Assembly (NCBI RefSeq): GCF_014737315.1
Contig: NZ_JPUF01000012.1
Location: 1 to 61,925, forward strand
Origin: Treponema zioleckii
Lineage (GTDB): Bacteria > Spirochaetota > Spirochaetia > Treponematales > Treponemataceae
Length of the DNA stretch: 61,925 nucleotides
Direction: 5' to 3'
This document shows positions 33,561 to 42,402 of this stretch, piece after piece (position 1 is the stretch's first letter; the number at the start of each line of letters is the position of its first letter). Both the position numbers and the translations under genes were made by a program. The notes under the pieces were generated by a model that saw nothing but the letters and a program-made list of their open reading frames with translations, was not told the origin of the DNA and did not search any database.

Positions 33561-33663
33561 TTTTACAAAAAAACGAAATCACTTTATGATGGTTTTAAAA
33601 GAGCGTTTAAGGTTGATTCAATTTGTACAAAAAATGACGGACTTGTAAAAAAAACGACATCAC
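33561..33663. promoter_or_regulatory. Three direct repeats between uxaB and its regulator
   Basis: Similar A-rich sites start at 33561 (TTTTACAAAAAAACGAAATC), 33623 (TTGTACAAAAAATGACGGAC) and 33643 (TTGTAAAAAAAACGACATCA). The starts are 62 and 20 bp apart, near six and two helical turns, so they lie on one face of the DNA. They are upstream of both divergent promoters and are candidate sites for the AraC-type regulator. Confidence 0.6.
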
Positions 33664-33669
33664 TATAAT
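33664..33669 (+). promoter_or_regulatory. -10 box of the large regulator
   Basis: A perfect TATAAT lies 19 nt before the ATG and directly abuts the third direct repeat. The leader would be about 13 nt and has only a poor GGTGG site. Confidence 0.6.
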
Positions 33670-33688
33670 ATAAATATGGTGGTTTTTT

Positions 33689-36600
33689 ATGTTTGATTCC
33701 CGAAAGAAAATAGGTTTCGTCTTAGCGACAATTCACACAGGTTCATCTCTTCCTCTTTGGCGCAGTCTCGCGAATAAAGTTTATAGAGAAAATGGGACGC
33801 TTTTTATTTTTCCTGGCGGAAAATTGAATAAGCAGACTGGTTCGGATTATCTTCGAAATCATATTTATTCTCTTGCCAACAAAAGTAATCTTGACGGCGT
33901 AATCAGTTGGGCTTCTTCCATTGGCGGCGGAGACGTTTCCCTGCCAGAGCTGGAGACTTTTCATGAGCAGTTTGCGGAACTTCCTTTTGTTACGCTCGGA
34001 CAAAAAATCGGAACTCATCCGTACGTAAAATTTGATGCTTATTCAGGAATGAAGGAGCTTGTGCGGCACTTCGTAAAAGTTCATGGGGCAAGGCGAATTG
34101 CGTTCGTGCGCGGTCCTGAAAATCATACTTCGGCCGAAGAGCGTTTTAGGGCATATCAGGACGTTATGCGCGAGGAAGGCCTTGATACGGAAGAAAATCA
34201 AAAGCTCATAAGCGGCTGCGTAAGCTGGTACTGCGGCGAGCAGGGAATTATTCAGCTTTGCGAGGAACGGGGGCTTGTTCCGGGAAAGGATTTTGACGCA
34301 CTTATCGCTTCGAGCGACATGATGGCTTTTGCCTGTGAAAAGTGGCTCCGAAAACGTGGCTATCAAATTCCGAAGCATCTTCTCCTCGGCGGATTCAACG
34401 ACACGGTTGAGAGCCGAATTTCTTCCCCTTCGTACACGACGGTTCACATGCCTGTGGTCGAAATGGGCTTGGAAGCATACGAGCTTCTTCAAAAACGCAT
34501 GGAATCTCCTGCTGATGAAAAAGGCGAGCAGGCTGATTCTTTTCTTGCGACTTATCCTGTAATCCGCGAGAGTTGCGGTTGCAATAACATAAAGTTATGG
34601 AATTCACCTTTAATTTCAAAAGTAAAAATTCAGAATAAGGCTCAGTTTCTTTCTGAAATCGAAAAACTCTTCAACAGCCGTATACGAAAAACTGCCAACT
34701 TTGAGGGAATTGTTGATGCTCTTTTTGAAAATGACAAGGCTGAATTTTTCAAACTCATAAAAGCATTCCTTACCGAATATTTTGAGCAGGACGGCGAGCT
34801 TTCAAATCTTTTTAATGTAATAAAAGTTTTCCGCTCTTCAAACTGTCTTCCTGTTGAGTATGTTGAGCGCATAATCCGGACTCTGAACATTCTGATTCCG
34901 CAGATTCAGGGGCGCGTGGCTTCTAACAAGCAGTACGAAAACAAGCGGATTGGTTCCGTCATCAGTACGCTGAAGACAGAACTTCTTTCTATTCATACTC
35001 GCGTTGATTTGATAAAGACACTTCACAACCGTCTTTCGCAGGTTGACATAAACAAAGTTGCGGTCGTTCTTACCGAAGATGAGAATAAATCACGTTATAT
35101 AGGAGGATTTAATCCTCTTGACGATTTGTATACCGAGGAAGTCCTCTTCCCGCGCGGAATGCTCGTTCCTGATTTTTGCATGAACGAATACGCGCAGGGC
35201 GTTTACGTTGTTCAGCCTCTCTTCCTCGAAAACAAGAATCTTGGTTACGTCGTGGCGAATTATACCGACTGCGAGGGAAGCGTTTACGAAGATTTGCGAA
35301 ACTCAATCGGAAACGCATTGCAGAGTATTCTTCTTTTTGAGCAGATTGAAAAAGAAAAGAAACTTGCGGAACGCGCTGAATTTGAAAAAACAGAATTCTT
35401 TGCAAACGTCGGAAGTGACCTTTGCGACCCTTTAAAAGACCTTTCTTCAAAAGTCTCTCAAATGGAAAGCAATATTGAGAATGGAATCCTTGATTCGGAT
35501 ATTCTTGCGGAGCAGCTTTTGTTCCTCCGTTCTCAGATTGAGTCTCAGATTAACAAGACCGAGACGTTGGTTGACCTTACCCGCTCGCAGGTTGACGACC
35601 TTCCGATGGACAAAAAGCTTTTTGACATCCGCCAGGTACTTCCTGCAAACATCGCTTCGGATTTTGAGGAGGAACTTCCGCTCCTTTATGGCGACTCTGA
35701 GCGAATAAAAAAGTCTCTGCAGATAATTTTCACTTTTGGCGGAAAGAACGTTTCAATAAAAGCCGACCTGTACGGAATCAATATTCATCTTAATATTCCG
35801 GTGAATGAATGGCAGAAACCGGAAATGCTTCTTGCGGAAAAAATTATTCTCTTGCAGTACGGCGAAATCAACCGAAATGACGAATATGTTTCTATTTTGA
35901 TTCCGTGGCCGAATCTTGCGGGCCAGCCGCCGCTAAAAAACAAGATTGACGACAAGCAGATTTATTCTCTGTCCGGAAAAGAAAAATATGACAGCCTGTT
36001 CAATGTGCCTCTTGTCTCGTCAGAGATTCTTCCGGAAAACTCGAAGACTACGAGCGTGCTTTTCTGGATGCCGGACGACGCGCCTATTGATGAATGGGTA
36101 AAAGTCTACGGAATGCGCCGAAATGACGAATTGTTCAAGGCTCCGCTTTTGTGCTACAGCCATAACATGATTGGGCATAATTTTATGGAGATGCTCGAAC
36201 AGAAAATCCGTGCGCAAAAAGTTGCGCCGGTGCTCTTTGTTAATGCCAAGCACACTCATTACGGAACGTGGGCTACGGATTCAAACAGCGTGAGCATTCC
36301 GTCAATGCAGGAGTTCGAGAAGATTTTGACGGAGATTACTCCGTCGCTGATTGTTTTTGAGAAAATTGACGAGGAAACAATCAAAAAAATCAGGCAAAAT
36401 CAAAAAACTGTTCTTGTGCCGATTATCGTTCTGCCGGATATCATTACGTCTGCCGAAGAAGTTGATATGCTGTGCTCGCATCCGAGAATAATTCTTTGTA
36501 ATCGTGGGGCCGCTGAATCGGAACAGTTCAACAAGCGAATTCATGAGATTCTTTCTGGCGAGGAAATCCTTCCGCCGCACACGGGAACTTTGGTAAAAAG

Positions 36601-36895
36601 AGCTATTCTTTATCTGAATACTCATGCCTCTCAGCAGATTGTGCGCTGGAAGCTTGCTGATTCAGTTCATGTGAGCGAGGATTATCTTACAAGAATCTTC
36701 CATAAAGAGATTGGATTGAGTTTGTGGGAGTATCTGAACCGATATCGTATTTATCTTGCGACAAAAATGTTGCTGGAGACAAACGATACTATTTATGAGA
36801 TTGCCGAAAACTCAGGTTTTCAGGATCAGGCATATTTTTGCCGCGTATTTAAGAAAATCTATGGTGTTCCGCCGGGAAAGATACGCAGTAAGTAA
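33689..36895 (+). CDS. Large AraC regulator with LacI-like sensor and eroded kinase/receiver
   Basis: A 1068-residue protein without signal or membrane segments. Residues 1-300 are a LacI-type sugar-sensing domain (IGFVLATIHTGSSLPLW, GGFNDTVESRISSP). Around 480-560 a GAF-like region follows. About 563-740 resembles a histidine kinase: EFFANVGSDLCDPLKDL sits where SHEIRTPL is expected, with the acceptor His replaced, and the ATP-binding half (GDSERIKKSLQIIFTFGG) lacks the N-box Asn residues. A receiver-like region (about 790-950) precedes an AraC domain (970-1068, VSEDYLTRIFHKEIGLSLWEYL). It is divergent from uxaB and upstream of a sugar ABC operon, both likely targets. Domain limits are approximate. 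Confidence 0.85.
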   Translation: MFDSRKKIGFVLATIHTGSSLPLWRSLANKVYRENGTLFIFPGGKLNKQTGSDYLRNHIYSLANKSNLDGVISWASSIGGGDVSLPELETFHEQFAELPFVTLGQKIGTHPYVKFDAYSGMKELVRHFVKVHGARRIAFVRGPENHTSAEERFRAYQDVMREEGLDTEENQKLISGCVSWYCGEQGIIQLCEERGLVPGKDFDALIASSDMMAFACEKWLRKRGYQIPKHLLLGGFNDTVESRISSPSYTTVHMPVVEMGLEAYELLQKRMESPADEKGEQADSFLATYPVIRESCGCNNIKLWNSPLISKVKIQNKAQFLSEIEKLFNSRIRKTANFEGIVDALFENDKAEFFKLIKAFLTEYFEQDGELSNLFNVIKVFRSSNCLPVEYVERIIRTLNILIPQIQGRVASNKQYENKRIGSVISTLKTELLSIHTRVDLIKTLHNRLSQVDINKVAVVLTEDENKSRYIGGFNPLDDLYTEEVLFPRGMLVPDFCMNEYAQGVYVVQPLFLENKNLGYVVANYTDCEGSVYEDLRNSIGNALQSILLFEQIEKEKKLAERAEFEKTEFFANVGSDLCDPLKDLSSKVSQMESNIENGILDSDILAEQLLFLRSQIESQINKTETLVDLTRSQVDDLPMDKKLFDIRQVLPANIASDFEEELPLLYGDSERIKKSLQIIFTFGGKNVSIKADLYGINIHLNIPVNEWQKPEMLLAEKIILLQYGEINRNDEYVSILIPWPNLAGQPPLKNKIDDKQIYSLSGKEKYDSLFNVPLVSSEILPENSKTTSVLFWMPDDAPIDEWVKVYGMRRNDELFKAPLLCYSHNMIGHNFMEMLEQKIRAQKVAPVLFVNAKHTHYGTWATDSNSVSIPSMQEFEKILTEITPSLIVFEKIDEETIKKIRQNQKTVLVPIIVLPDIITSAEEVDMLCSHPRIILCNRGAAESEQFNKRIHEILSGEEILPPHTGTLVKRAILYLNTHASQQIVRWKLADSVHVSEDYLTRIFHKEIGLSLWEYLNRYRIYLATKMLLETNDTIYEIAENSGFQDQAYFCRVFKKIYGVPPGKIRSK

Positions 36896-36977
36896 TTTTT
36901 GCAAGTACGGTTTTATCCAATAAGATACAAGTATTTTTTTAGCACAAAACGCTAAGATAAGTAAATTGAGGTTAGAT

Positions 36978-37919
36978 ATGAACGCACAAGAAACATCTGT
37001 TCTGAAAGCTCCTAAAAAGGATCTTTGGAAAGAAATTAAAAGTCATTTTTCTGTTTATGCGCTGCTCATCATTCCTGTTGTGTACTATGCTATCTTGAAG
37101 TATGGTCCAATCGTAAATGGTCAGATCGCATTTAAAGACTACCAGTCATTGGCTGGAGTTTGGGGAAGCAAATGGATTGGATTTGCGAACTTCGTAGATT
37201 TTTTCAAATCATTCTATTTTGCTGAATTGTTAAGAAATACAATTGGTTACAGTTTGGCTAAACTTTGTATTTCTGTTCCGCTCTCTATCATTCTTTCTGT
37301 TTGTTTGTACGAGTGTACACACAACATTTTGAGAAGAGTTGTTCAGACTCTCGCATATCTCCCACACTTCTTGTCATGGGTTATTATGTACGGTATTTTG
37401 CTTGTTCTCCTTTCACCAGGCGAAGGTATCGTAAATGATTTGATTAAATTCTGCGGTGGCGAGCCGATTGACTTCCTTACAAACAAAGATACTTTCCCTG
37501 CAATCGTTATTATTTCTGATGCATGGAAGGAAATGGGTTGGGCGGCAATCATCTTTATCGCTGCTTTGATGGGAATTGACCCTTCGTTGTTCGAGGCTGC
37601 GATGGTAGAAGGTGCTTCTGCTGTTCAGCGTGTATGGTATATCACGCTTCCTTCTATTAAACCTGTAATCGTAACTGTAGTTCTTCTTAAGCTCGGTACA
37701 ATCCTTGATGCAGGTTTCAACCAGATGTTCATGTTGTATTCAGTTCCTGTATATTCTGTCGGTGATATTATCGATACTTGGGTTTATCGTCAGGGTCTTC
37801 TTGAATTCAAGTTCGCTTTGGCATCAGCTGTAGGTATTTTCAAAGGTATCATCGGTATGCTTTTGGTAATGATTTCTAACGCAGTTGTTAAGAAGATTGC
37901 AGAAACATCGCTTTTGTAA
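36978..37919 (+). CDS. Sugar ABC transporter permease, LplB-like
   Basis: A 313-residue inner-membrane permease of the binding-protein-dependent carbohydrate class. It has six hydrophobic segments and the cytoplasmic EAA loop EAAMVEGASAVQRVWYITLP that docks the ATPase. The ATG at 36978 is chosen because TTGAGG lies 7 nt before it. It is the first gene of a permease-permease-binding protein operon. No ATPase gene is in the operon, as is usual for this type, which tends to share an MsmK/UgpC-like ATPase encoded elsewhere. The substrate is likely an oligosaccharide or uronide given the neighbours. Confidence 0.92.
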   Translation: MNAQETSVLKAPKKDLWKEIKSHFSVYALLIIPVVYYAILKYGPIVNGQIAFKDYQSLAGVWGSKWIGFANFVDFFKSFYFAELLRNTIGYSLAKLCISVPLSIILSVCLYECTHNILRRVVQTLAYLPHFLSWVIMYGILLVLLSPGEGIVNDLIKFCGGEPIDFLTNKDTFPAIVIISDAWKEMGWAAIIFIAALMGIDPSLFEAAMVEGASAVQRVWYITLPSIKPVIVTVVLLKLGTILDAGFNQMFMLYSVPVYSVGDIIDTWVYRQGLLEFKFALASAVGIFKGIIGMLLVMISNAVVKKIAETSLL

Positions 37920-37935
37920 TAAATAGGGGAAAAAT

Positions 37936-38826
37936 ATGGATAAACCAAAGACAGTCAAATTAACAGCTGGAGATAGAACTTTCTACGTTGTTGTTAATGC
38001 ATTCCTTATTTTCATTGGTGTTGTTATTGCGATTCCAATGATTAGTACGATTACTCAGTCTGTAACTCCTAACGGTTACTTGGGAAACACATTCGAAAAA
38101 TTCGTTCTTGCTCCTTGGAAATGGGACGGTTCTGCATATAGAGCTTTGTTGGGAAACAACGGATTTATTCTTGCTTTCTGGAACTCAATCAAAATTATGG
38201 TATTCGGTGTTTTGACAGCTTTGTCTTTGACGGTTCCGATGGCATATTGTATGTCTGTACCTGATTTGCCAGGAAAAAAGATTCTTAACTATTTCGTTTT
38301 GATTCCTTACGTATTCAATATTGGTACAATCCCTACATACTTAGTTGTTACAGGATTGCACCTTACAAACCACATTGCCGCTATCTTCATTCCTGGGGCA
38401 ATTGGTACATACAACTGTTTGATTATGCGTGGATTCTTTGAGGGTATTCCTGAATCATTGAAAGAGTCTGCACGAATTGACGGTGCTGCTGAGTGGTACG
38501 TTCTTCTTTCTATCATTCTTCCGTTGTCTAAGCCAATCATTATGACAATCGGTTTGTACTATGCCGTAAACTTCTGGAACGACTTCATGCACGCTTTGCT
38601 CTACTTAACAAACGATAAATTGAATCCTCTTCCAATCCTTCTTCGTAACATCCTTATGGGTGCGAACATGGGTGAGAACGTAGATGTTAACGCGTTCGGC
38701 GATGCATCTGTAGCCGCAATCAAAGCTGCTTCTGTATTTATGTCTGCAATTCCTATGATGTTTGCTTATCCGTTCATCCAGAAGTACTTTACAAAGGGTA
38801 CAATGCTCGGTTCTGTAAAGGGCTAA
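37936..38826 (+). CDS. Sugar ABC transporter permease, LplC/YtcP-like
   Basis: A 296-residue second permease of the same importer, with six hydrophobic segments and the EAA loop ESARIDGAAEWYVLLSIILP. AGGGGA precedes the ATG, and only 16 nt separate it from the first permease, so the two are co-transcribed. It would form a heterodimer with the LplB-like protein. A pair of hairpins follows before the binding-protein gene. Confidence 0.92.
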   Translation: MDKPKTVKLTAGDRTFYVVVNAFLIFIGVVIAIPMISTITQSVTPNGYLGNTFEKFVLAPWKWDGSAYRALLGNNGFILAFWNSIKIMVFGVLTALSLTVPMAYCMSVPDLPGKKILNYFVLIPYVFNIGTIPTYLVVTGLHLTNHIAAIFIPGAIGTYNCLIMRGFFEGIPESLKESARIDGAAEWYVLLSIILPLSKPIIMTIGLYYAVNFWNDFMHALLYLTNDKLNPLPILLRNILMGANMGENVDVNAFGDASVAAIKAASVFMSAIPMMFAYPFIQKYFTKGTMLGSVKG

Positions 38827-38846
38827 AAATTAAATTAAAAAAGTTC

Positions 38847-38909
38847 GTTACTAAGGCAATTGAACTGTGTTGTTTTAGTAACTTTACTGCTGTCGCTTTT
38901 GCGGCAGCA
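38847..38909 (+). promoter_or_regulatory. Two hairpins before the binding-protein gene
   Basis: GTTACTAA/TTAGTAAC (38847-38882) and TGCTGTCGC/GCGGCAGCA with loop TTTT (38888-38909) lie between the second permease and the binding-protein gene and have no T tract. Such hairpins often protect mRNA ends and allow more binding protein than permease to be made. Confidence 0.55.
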
Positions 38910-38958
38910 TAAATTAGAAACTTTTCATTCTTATTTTTCATTTTAAGGAGGAAAAAAA

Positions 38959-40497
38959 ATGAAAAAAGTGCTTAAAACTCTTGGAGTTGCAGCGTTGTCT
39001 CTCGCTGTTGCTGCTCCAGCTTTAGCAGCTACTGATGTAGAGCTTTGGTACGGTGCTGCCGTAACAGAAGCTGGTCCACTCCCAGACAACTGGGTTGGTT
39101 ACAACATTATCAAACAGAAATGTGATGTAAATTTGAAAGCTACTGCTCTCCCTTCTGCTGAAGGTGACCAGAACACAAAAATCAACGCCGCAGGTGCAGC
39201 TAATAAACTTCCTGATATCTTCATGGTTTCTTCAGCTGTATTTGACAACCTTGTAAAACAGAAGTTGCTTGCTGAAGTTGATGATATGTACAAAATGATG
39301 CCTAACCGCACAAAGACTTTGTACTCAAAAGATGCTATCGCATTCACAACAGTTGGAAAACATTCATACGGTTTGGCTCAGCCAGGTTCAGTAATCAAAA
39401 ACGAGGGTGTTCTTATCCGAACAGACTGGTTGAAGAAAGTTGGAAAACAGGTTCCAACAACTACAGCTGAGTTCCTCGATGTAATGAAAGCTTTCACAAA
39501 CAATGACCCAGACGGAAACGGAAAGGCTGATACATACGGATACGGTGGATACCTTGAAACATCTGCTCCAAACGAAGGTCTCGGACGCCGCTTTGACCCA
39601 ATCTTCGGTGCATTTGGTGTAGCTGGAACTTGGAACCTCTCTTCTGCTAAGACTGCTGGTCTTAACATCCACAAACCAGAGTACTTTGAAGCAATGCAGT
39701 ATATGAAGAGCATTGTTGATGCAAAAGTAATCGATCCAAACTGGCTCTCATACAAGAAAGATGACTTCCGTGGTGCTTGGAAACAGGGACGCTTCGGAAT
39801 TATGCGTGAACAGAATGCAGCTTATGCTTCTGAGTCTAACTATGCTCCATTTGACAAGAACTTCCCTAACGGAAGCTGGCAGGTAATTGCACCACCGAAG
39901 GGACCAAAAGGATTGTCTTCAGCTGGTACATACTCACAGGCTTATCGTATTTACTGTGTAGCTAAAAAATCTGCTTCTAAGAAAGCAGCTATCGCTAAAC
40001 TCCTTGAATGGATGTCTTCTGAGGAAGGATACTACCTCCTCGGATGGGGACAGAAGAACGTTAACTACGTTTTGAACGCACAGGGTGTTCCAACTGTAGA
40101 AGGTCTTGCTGATCCATCAAAGGGATTCTCTAAATCAGAGAACCAGCCACTCACACAGCTCCGCAACATGGTATACTACAACAGCAACATTGAGTTGGCT
40201 GCTCGCTACCCAACATACAAGACTGCAGTATCTGGAAAAACAATGTCTGCTCTTACAACTCTTCGCGAGATGCAGAAATACAACTGGACTTATGCTCCTG
40301 GACAGGACAAAATGCCAAAACCAACAACTGACGTTGAGCGTTTGTACAACCAGGGTGTAACAGAGTTCATGACTGGAACACGCAAACTTGACAAAGCTAA
40401 CTGGCAGAAATTCATTAAAGAATTCGATGCACAGGGTGGTGCTCAGTGGGAGAAAGACGGTATCGCATTTGCAAAAGCAAATCGCTTGGTACGCTAG
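38959..40497 (+). CDS. Sugar ABC transporter binding protein, LplA-like
   Basis: A 512-residue exported binding protein. The signal peptide ends APALAATD, a signal peptidase I site, with no lipobox Cys, so unlike the homologue at 280 it should be free in the periplasm. It has the family motif NDPDGNGKADTYGYGGY and a calcium-loop-like segment. A very strong AAGGAGG ribosome site and adaptation to A/T-ending codons fit high expression. It is the last gene of the transporter operon and is followed by a strong terminator. The regulator at 33689 probably controls the operon. The substrate is not known. Confidence 0.92.
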   Translation: MKKVLKTLGVAALSLAVAAPALAATDVELWYGAAVTEAGPLPDNWVGYNIIKQKCDVNLKATALPSAEGDQNTKINAAGAANKLPDIFMVSSAVFDNLVKQKLLAEVDDMYKMMPNRTKTLYSKDAIAFTTVGKHSYGLAQPGSVIKNEGVLIRTDWLKKVGKQVPTTTAEFLDVMKAFTNNDPDGNGKADTYGYGGYLETSAPNEGLGRRFDPIFGAFGVAGTWNLSSAKTAGLNIHKPEYFEAMQYMKSIVDAKVIDPNWLSYKKDDFRGAWKQGRFGIMREQNAAYASESNYAPFDKNFPNGSWQVIAPPKGPKGLSSAGTYSQAYRIYCVAKKSASKKAAIAKLLEWMSSEEGYYLLGWGQKNVNYVLNAQGVPTVEGLADPSKGFSKSENQPLTQLRNMVYYNSNIELAARYPTYKTAVSGKTMSALTTLREMQKYNWTYAPGQDKMPKPTTDVERLYNQGVTEFMTGTRKLDKANWQKFIKEFDAQGGAQWEKDGIAFAKANRLVR

Positions 40498-40519
40498 TCT
40501 GCTTTAACTGACTGATATG

Positions 40520-40548
40520 GGCCTGACTTTACGTCAGGCCTTTTTTTT
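40520..40548 (+). terminator. Terminator of the sugar transporter operon
   Basis: A perfect GGCCTGAC/GTCAGGCC stem is followed by eight T's. Confidence 0.95.
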
Positions 40549-40622
40549 GCTATTTTTAAAGTTCGATTTTAAAGGTGTCTTGAGATGCCTGATATTACAT
40601 TGTTTTGATGAAGGAACATGCT

Positions 40623-41387
40623 ATGAAAAACAAATTCACAAATGAATTGGCTGTGTGCGGAATTGCGGCCGTATCTGCATTGGTAAAGAAAAGTTCAAAT
40701 AAAATCCGCAGATTTTATTATACTGACGAACGGAAGAAAGCTTTTTCGGGATTGTTCAAGGAGCTTGCGAGCCGAAAAGTGCCTTATAACATGGTTGAAT
40801 CTGAGGAACTTGAGAAACTCAGTGGAACCGTGCATCATCAGGGGGTTGTGGCGATGATAGAACAGCCTGAAATTCCGCCACTTACGACTGACATTACCGA
40901 TGAATGGCTCCATACGCATCAGTCGGCACTTTTGCTCGACAGAGTTGGCAACGCAAACAATCTGGGGGCGATTGTGCGAAGCGCGGCTTTTTTTGGCTTT
41001 AAAAATATCATTATTCCGCTGGACGAGGCTCAGAGTTCGATTACGACCAGCTCGTACCGCGTTGCCCAGGGCGGAATGGAATATGTGAACGTTTATTCAA
41101 TAAAATCAATCACAAAATTGCTCACTTCTATGAAAGGCAAAATGAAACGTTTTGGAACTGCTGTTGATGCTAAAACACCTGTGAGCGACATCGAAAAACT
41201 CAGCGACAAAAAGCCTGTTTTAATCATTCTCGGAAACGAGGAACATGGAATTTCCCGCGAGGTAAAAGAGAATTGTGATGAACTTATTATTATTCCTTTT
41301 GGAGGCGAAGAACAGGAAATTGAAAGTCTGAATGTCGCGCAGGCTGCTTCGATTGTTCTTTACGAATGTAGAAAATTGACAGTTTAA
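40623..41387 (+). CDS. TrmH/SpoU-family RNA 2'-O-methyltransferase
   Basis: A 254-residue SPOUT-class enzyme that methylates the ribose of rRNA or tRNA with SAM. The three motifs are clear: LLDRVGNANNLGAIVRSA (motif 1 with the catalytic Asn/Arg), VLIILGNEEHGIS (motif 2) and ESLNVAQAASIVLYE (motif 3). The N-terminal about 90 residues form a substrate-binding domain as in RlmB-like enzymes. The ATG at 40623 has AAGGA before it; earlier starts at 40605 and 40608 lack a site. The target nucleotide cannot be assigned. It is a single gene. Confidence 0.9.
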   Translation: MKNKFTNELAVCGIAAVSALVKKSSNKIRRFYYTDERKKAFSGLFKELASRKVPYNMVESEELEKLSGTVHHQGVVAMIEQPEIPPLTTDITDEWLHTHQSALLLDRVGNANNLGAIVRSAAFFGFKNIIIPLDEAQSSITTSSYRVAQGGMEYVNVYSIKSITKLLTSMKGKMKRFGTAVDAKTPVSDIEKLSDKKPVLIILGNEEHGISREVKENCDELIIIPFGGEEQEIESLNVAQAASIVLYECRKLTV

Positions 41388-41391
41388 AATA

Positions 41392-41427
41392 AAAAAGGCT
41401 GCTTCCAATTAAGAAAGCAGCCTTTTT
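41392..41427. terminator. Bidirectional terminator
   Basis: A perfect 13-bp stem AAAAAGGCTGCTT/AAGCAGCCTTTTT lies between convergent genes. Confidence 0.95.
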
Positions 41428-41439
41428 GTTAAAATCTAT

Positions 41440-42210
41440 TTATTTGTTGTGAGCTTCTTTTGATTCGAGTACGATTCCTGCGAGGGCAACGAGCCAACCA
41501 ATCAGAACGAAATATCCGCCGACTGAGAAGTAGCCGAAGATTGGTGTTACGTGGAGCGTCATTGGAATTGTGATTGCGGAAGCGATTCCGAAACATGTTC
41601 CGAGTGCCCATACAATGATATCTACAACATAAGTGTTGCAAACGAAGAAAACGATAAGGCCTGCGAGTGTTGCCAACCACATGAGAACGATGAAAGTTGC
41701 GTTGTAAGCAGTATTGATTTCATCACCGTCTTCAGATGTTATTGTATAATTATTGAAGAAAGTTGCTGCTGTAAAAATGTTTTTGAGCTGGCTTTTCTGA
41801 GCTGCGCTATCGGCTGGAGCTTCATCTGTGCCGCCTGCTGCTTCTGCAGTTGATTCCTCTGTAGCTGCAAATGGGTTTACATCAGCATTTGGTTCTTCGG
41901 CACCTGCGAACGGATTTGCATCTGCATTTGACTCGTCAGCAGCTGCGAATGGATTTACATCGGCATTAGCTTCGTCTGCTCCTTCAAAAGGGTTTGCGTC
42001 TGAAGAAAGTGTGTCACCAGAAACAGTGTCGTCTGCGAGGTCGAGTCCGCTAAGGAAGTCCAATTCTCCTTCGTCCTCAGTTGATTCTATTTCGGCTTTT
42101 GGAGTTACATAAAAAGTTGGAATTACAAATCCAATAAATGCAACTGCCATACCGATTGCAAACAGCATACGTGAGAATGATCTGTTTTTTAGATTTGATA
42201 GTGCGCTCAT
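41440..42210 (-). CDS. Membrane protein with four NPF repeats
   Basis: A 256-residue membrane protein of no recognised family. A first membrane segment (about 15-33) leads into a low-complexity acidic region. This includes four tandem 13-residue repeats with the pattern ADxNPFAxAxExN (about residues 70-122). After a linker, three hydrophobic segments (about 170-250) close the protein. The topology suggests that the acidic repeat loop lies on one side of the membrane as a flexible arm. AAGGAG precedes the ATG. The corresponding 39-bp DNA repeats could change in number by slippage. The function is unknown. Confidence 0.75.
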   Translation of the reverse strand: MSALSNLKNRSFSRMLFAIGMAVAFIGFVIPTFYVTPKAEIESTEDEGELDFLSGLDLADDTVSGDTLSSDANPFEGADEANADVNPFAAADESNADANPFAGAEEPNADVNPFAATEESTAEAAGGTDEAPADSAAQKSQLKNIFTAATFFNNYTITSEDGDEINTAYNATFIVLMWLATLAGLIVFFVCNTYVVDIIVWALGTCFGIASAITIPMTLHVTPIFGYFSVGGYFVLIGWLVALAGIVLESKEAHNK

Positions 42211-42388
42211 TAAAAATACTCCTTAATAGAAAAAAACAATATCAACATTATATAACTTTGTTCGGTATTGTCCACAAACAAAAATTGCACACTTTTTGAC
42301 ATATTCAATCCTTTTTGCTCTGAATTTTACAAATTTTCGCTATTTGTATTTTGGTCCGTTTATATTCCATTCGAGTTGTGATTTACGC

Positions 42389-42394
42389 TATACT
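42389..42394 (+). promoter_or_regulatory. -10 box of malic enzyme, leaderless
   Basis: TATACT lies 8 nt before the ATG at 42403 with no ribosome site. The -35 is unclear. Confidence 0.45.
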
Positions 42395-42402
42395 CTTGAA
42401 TT

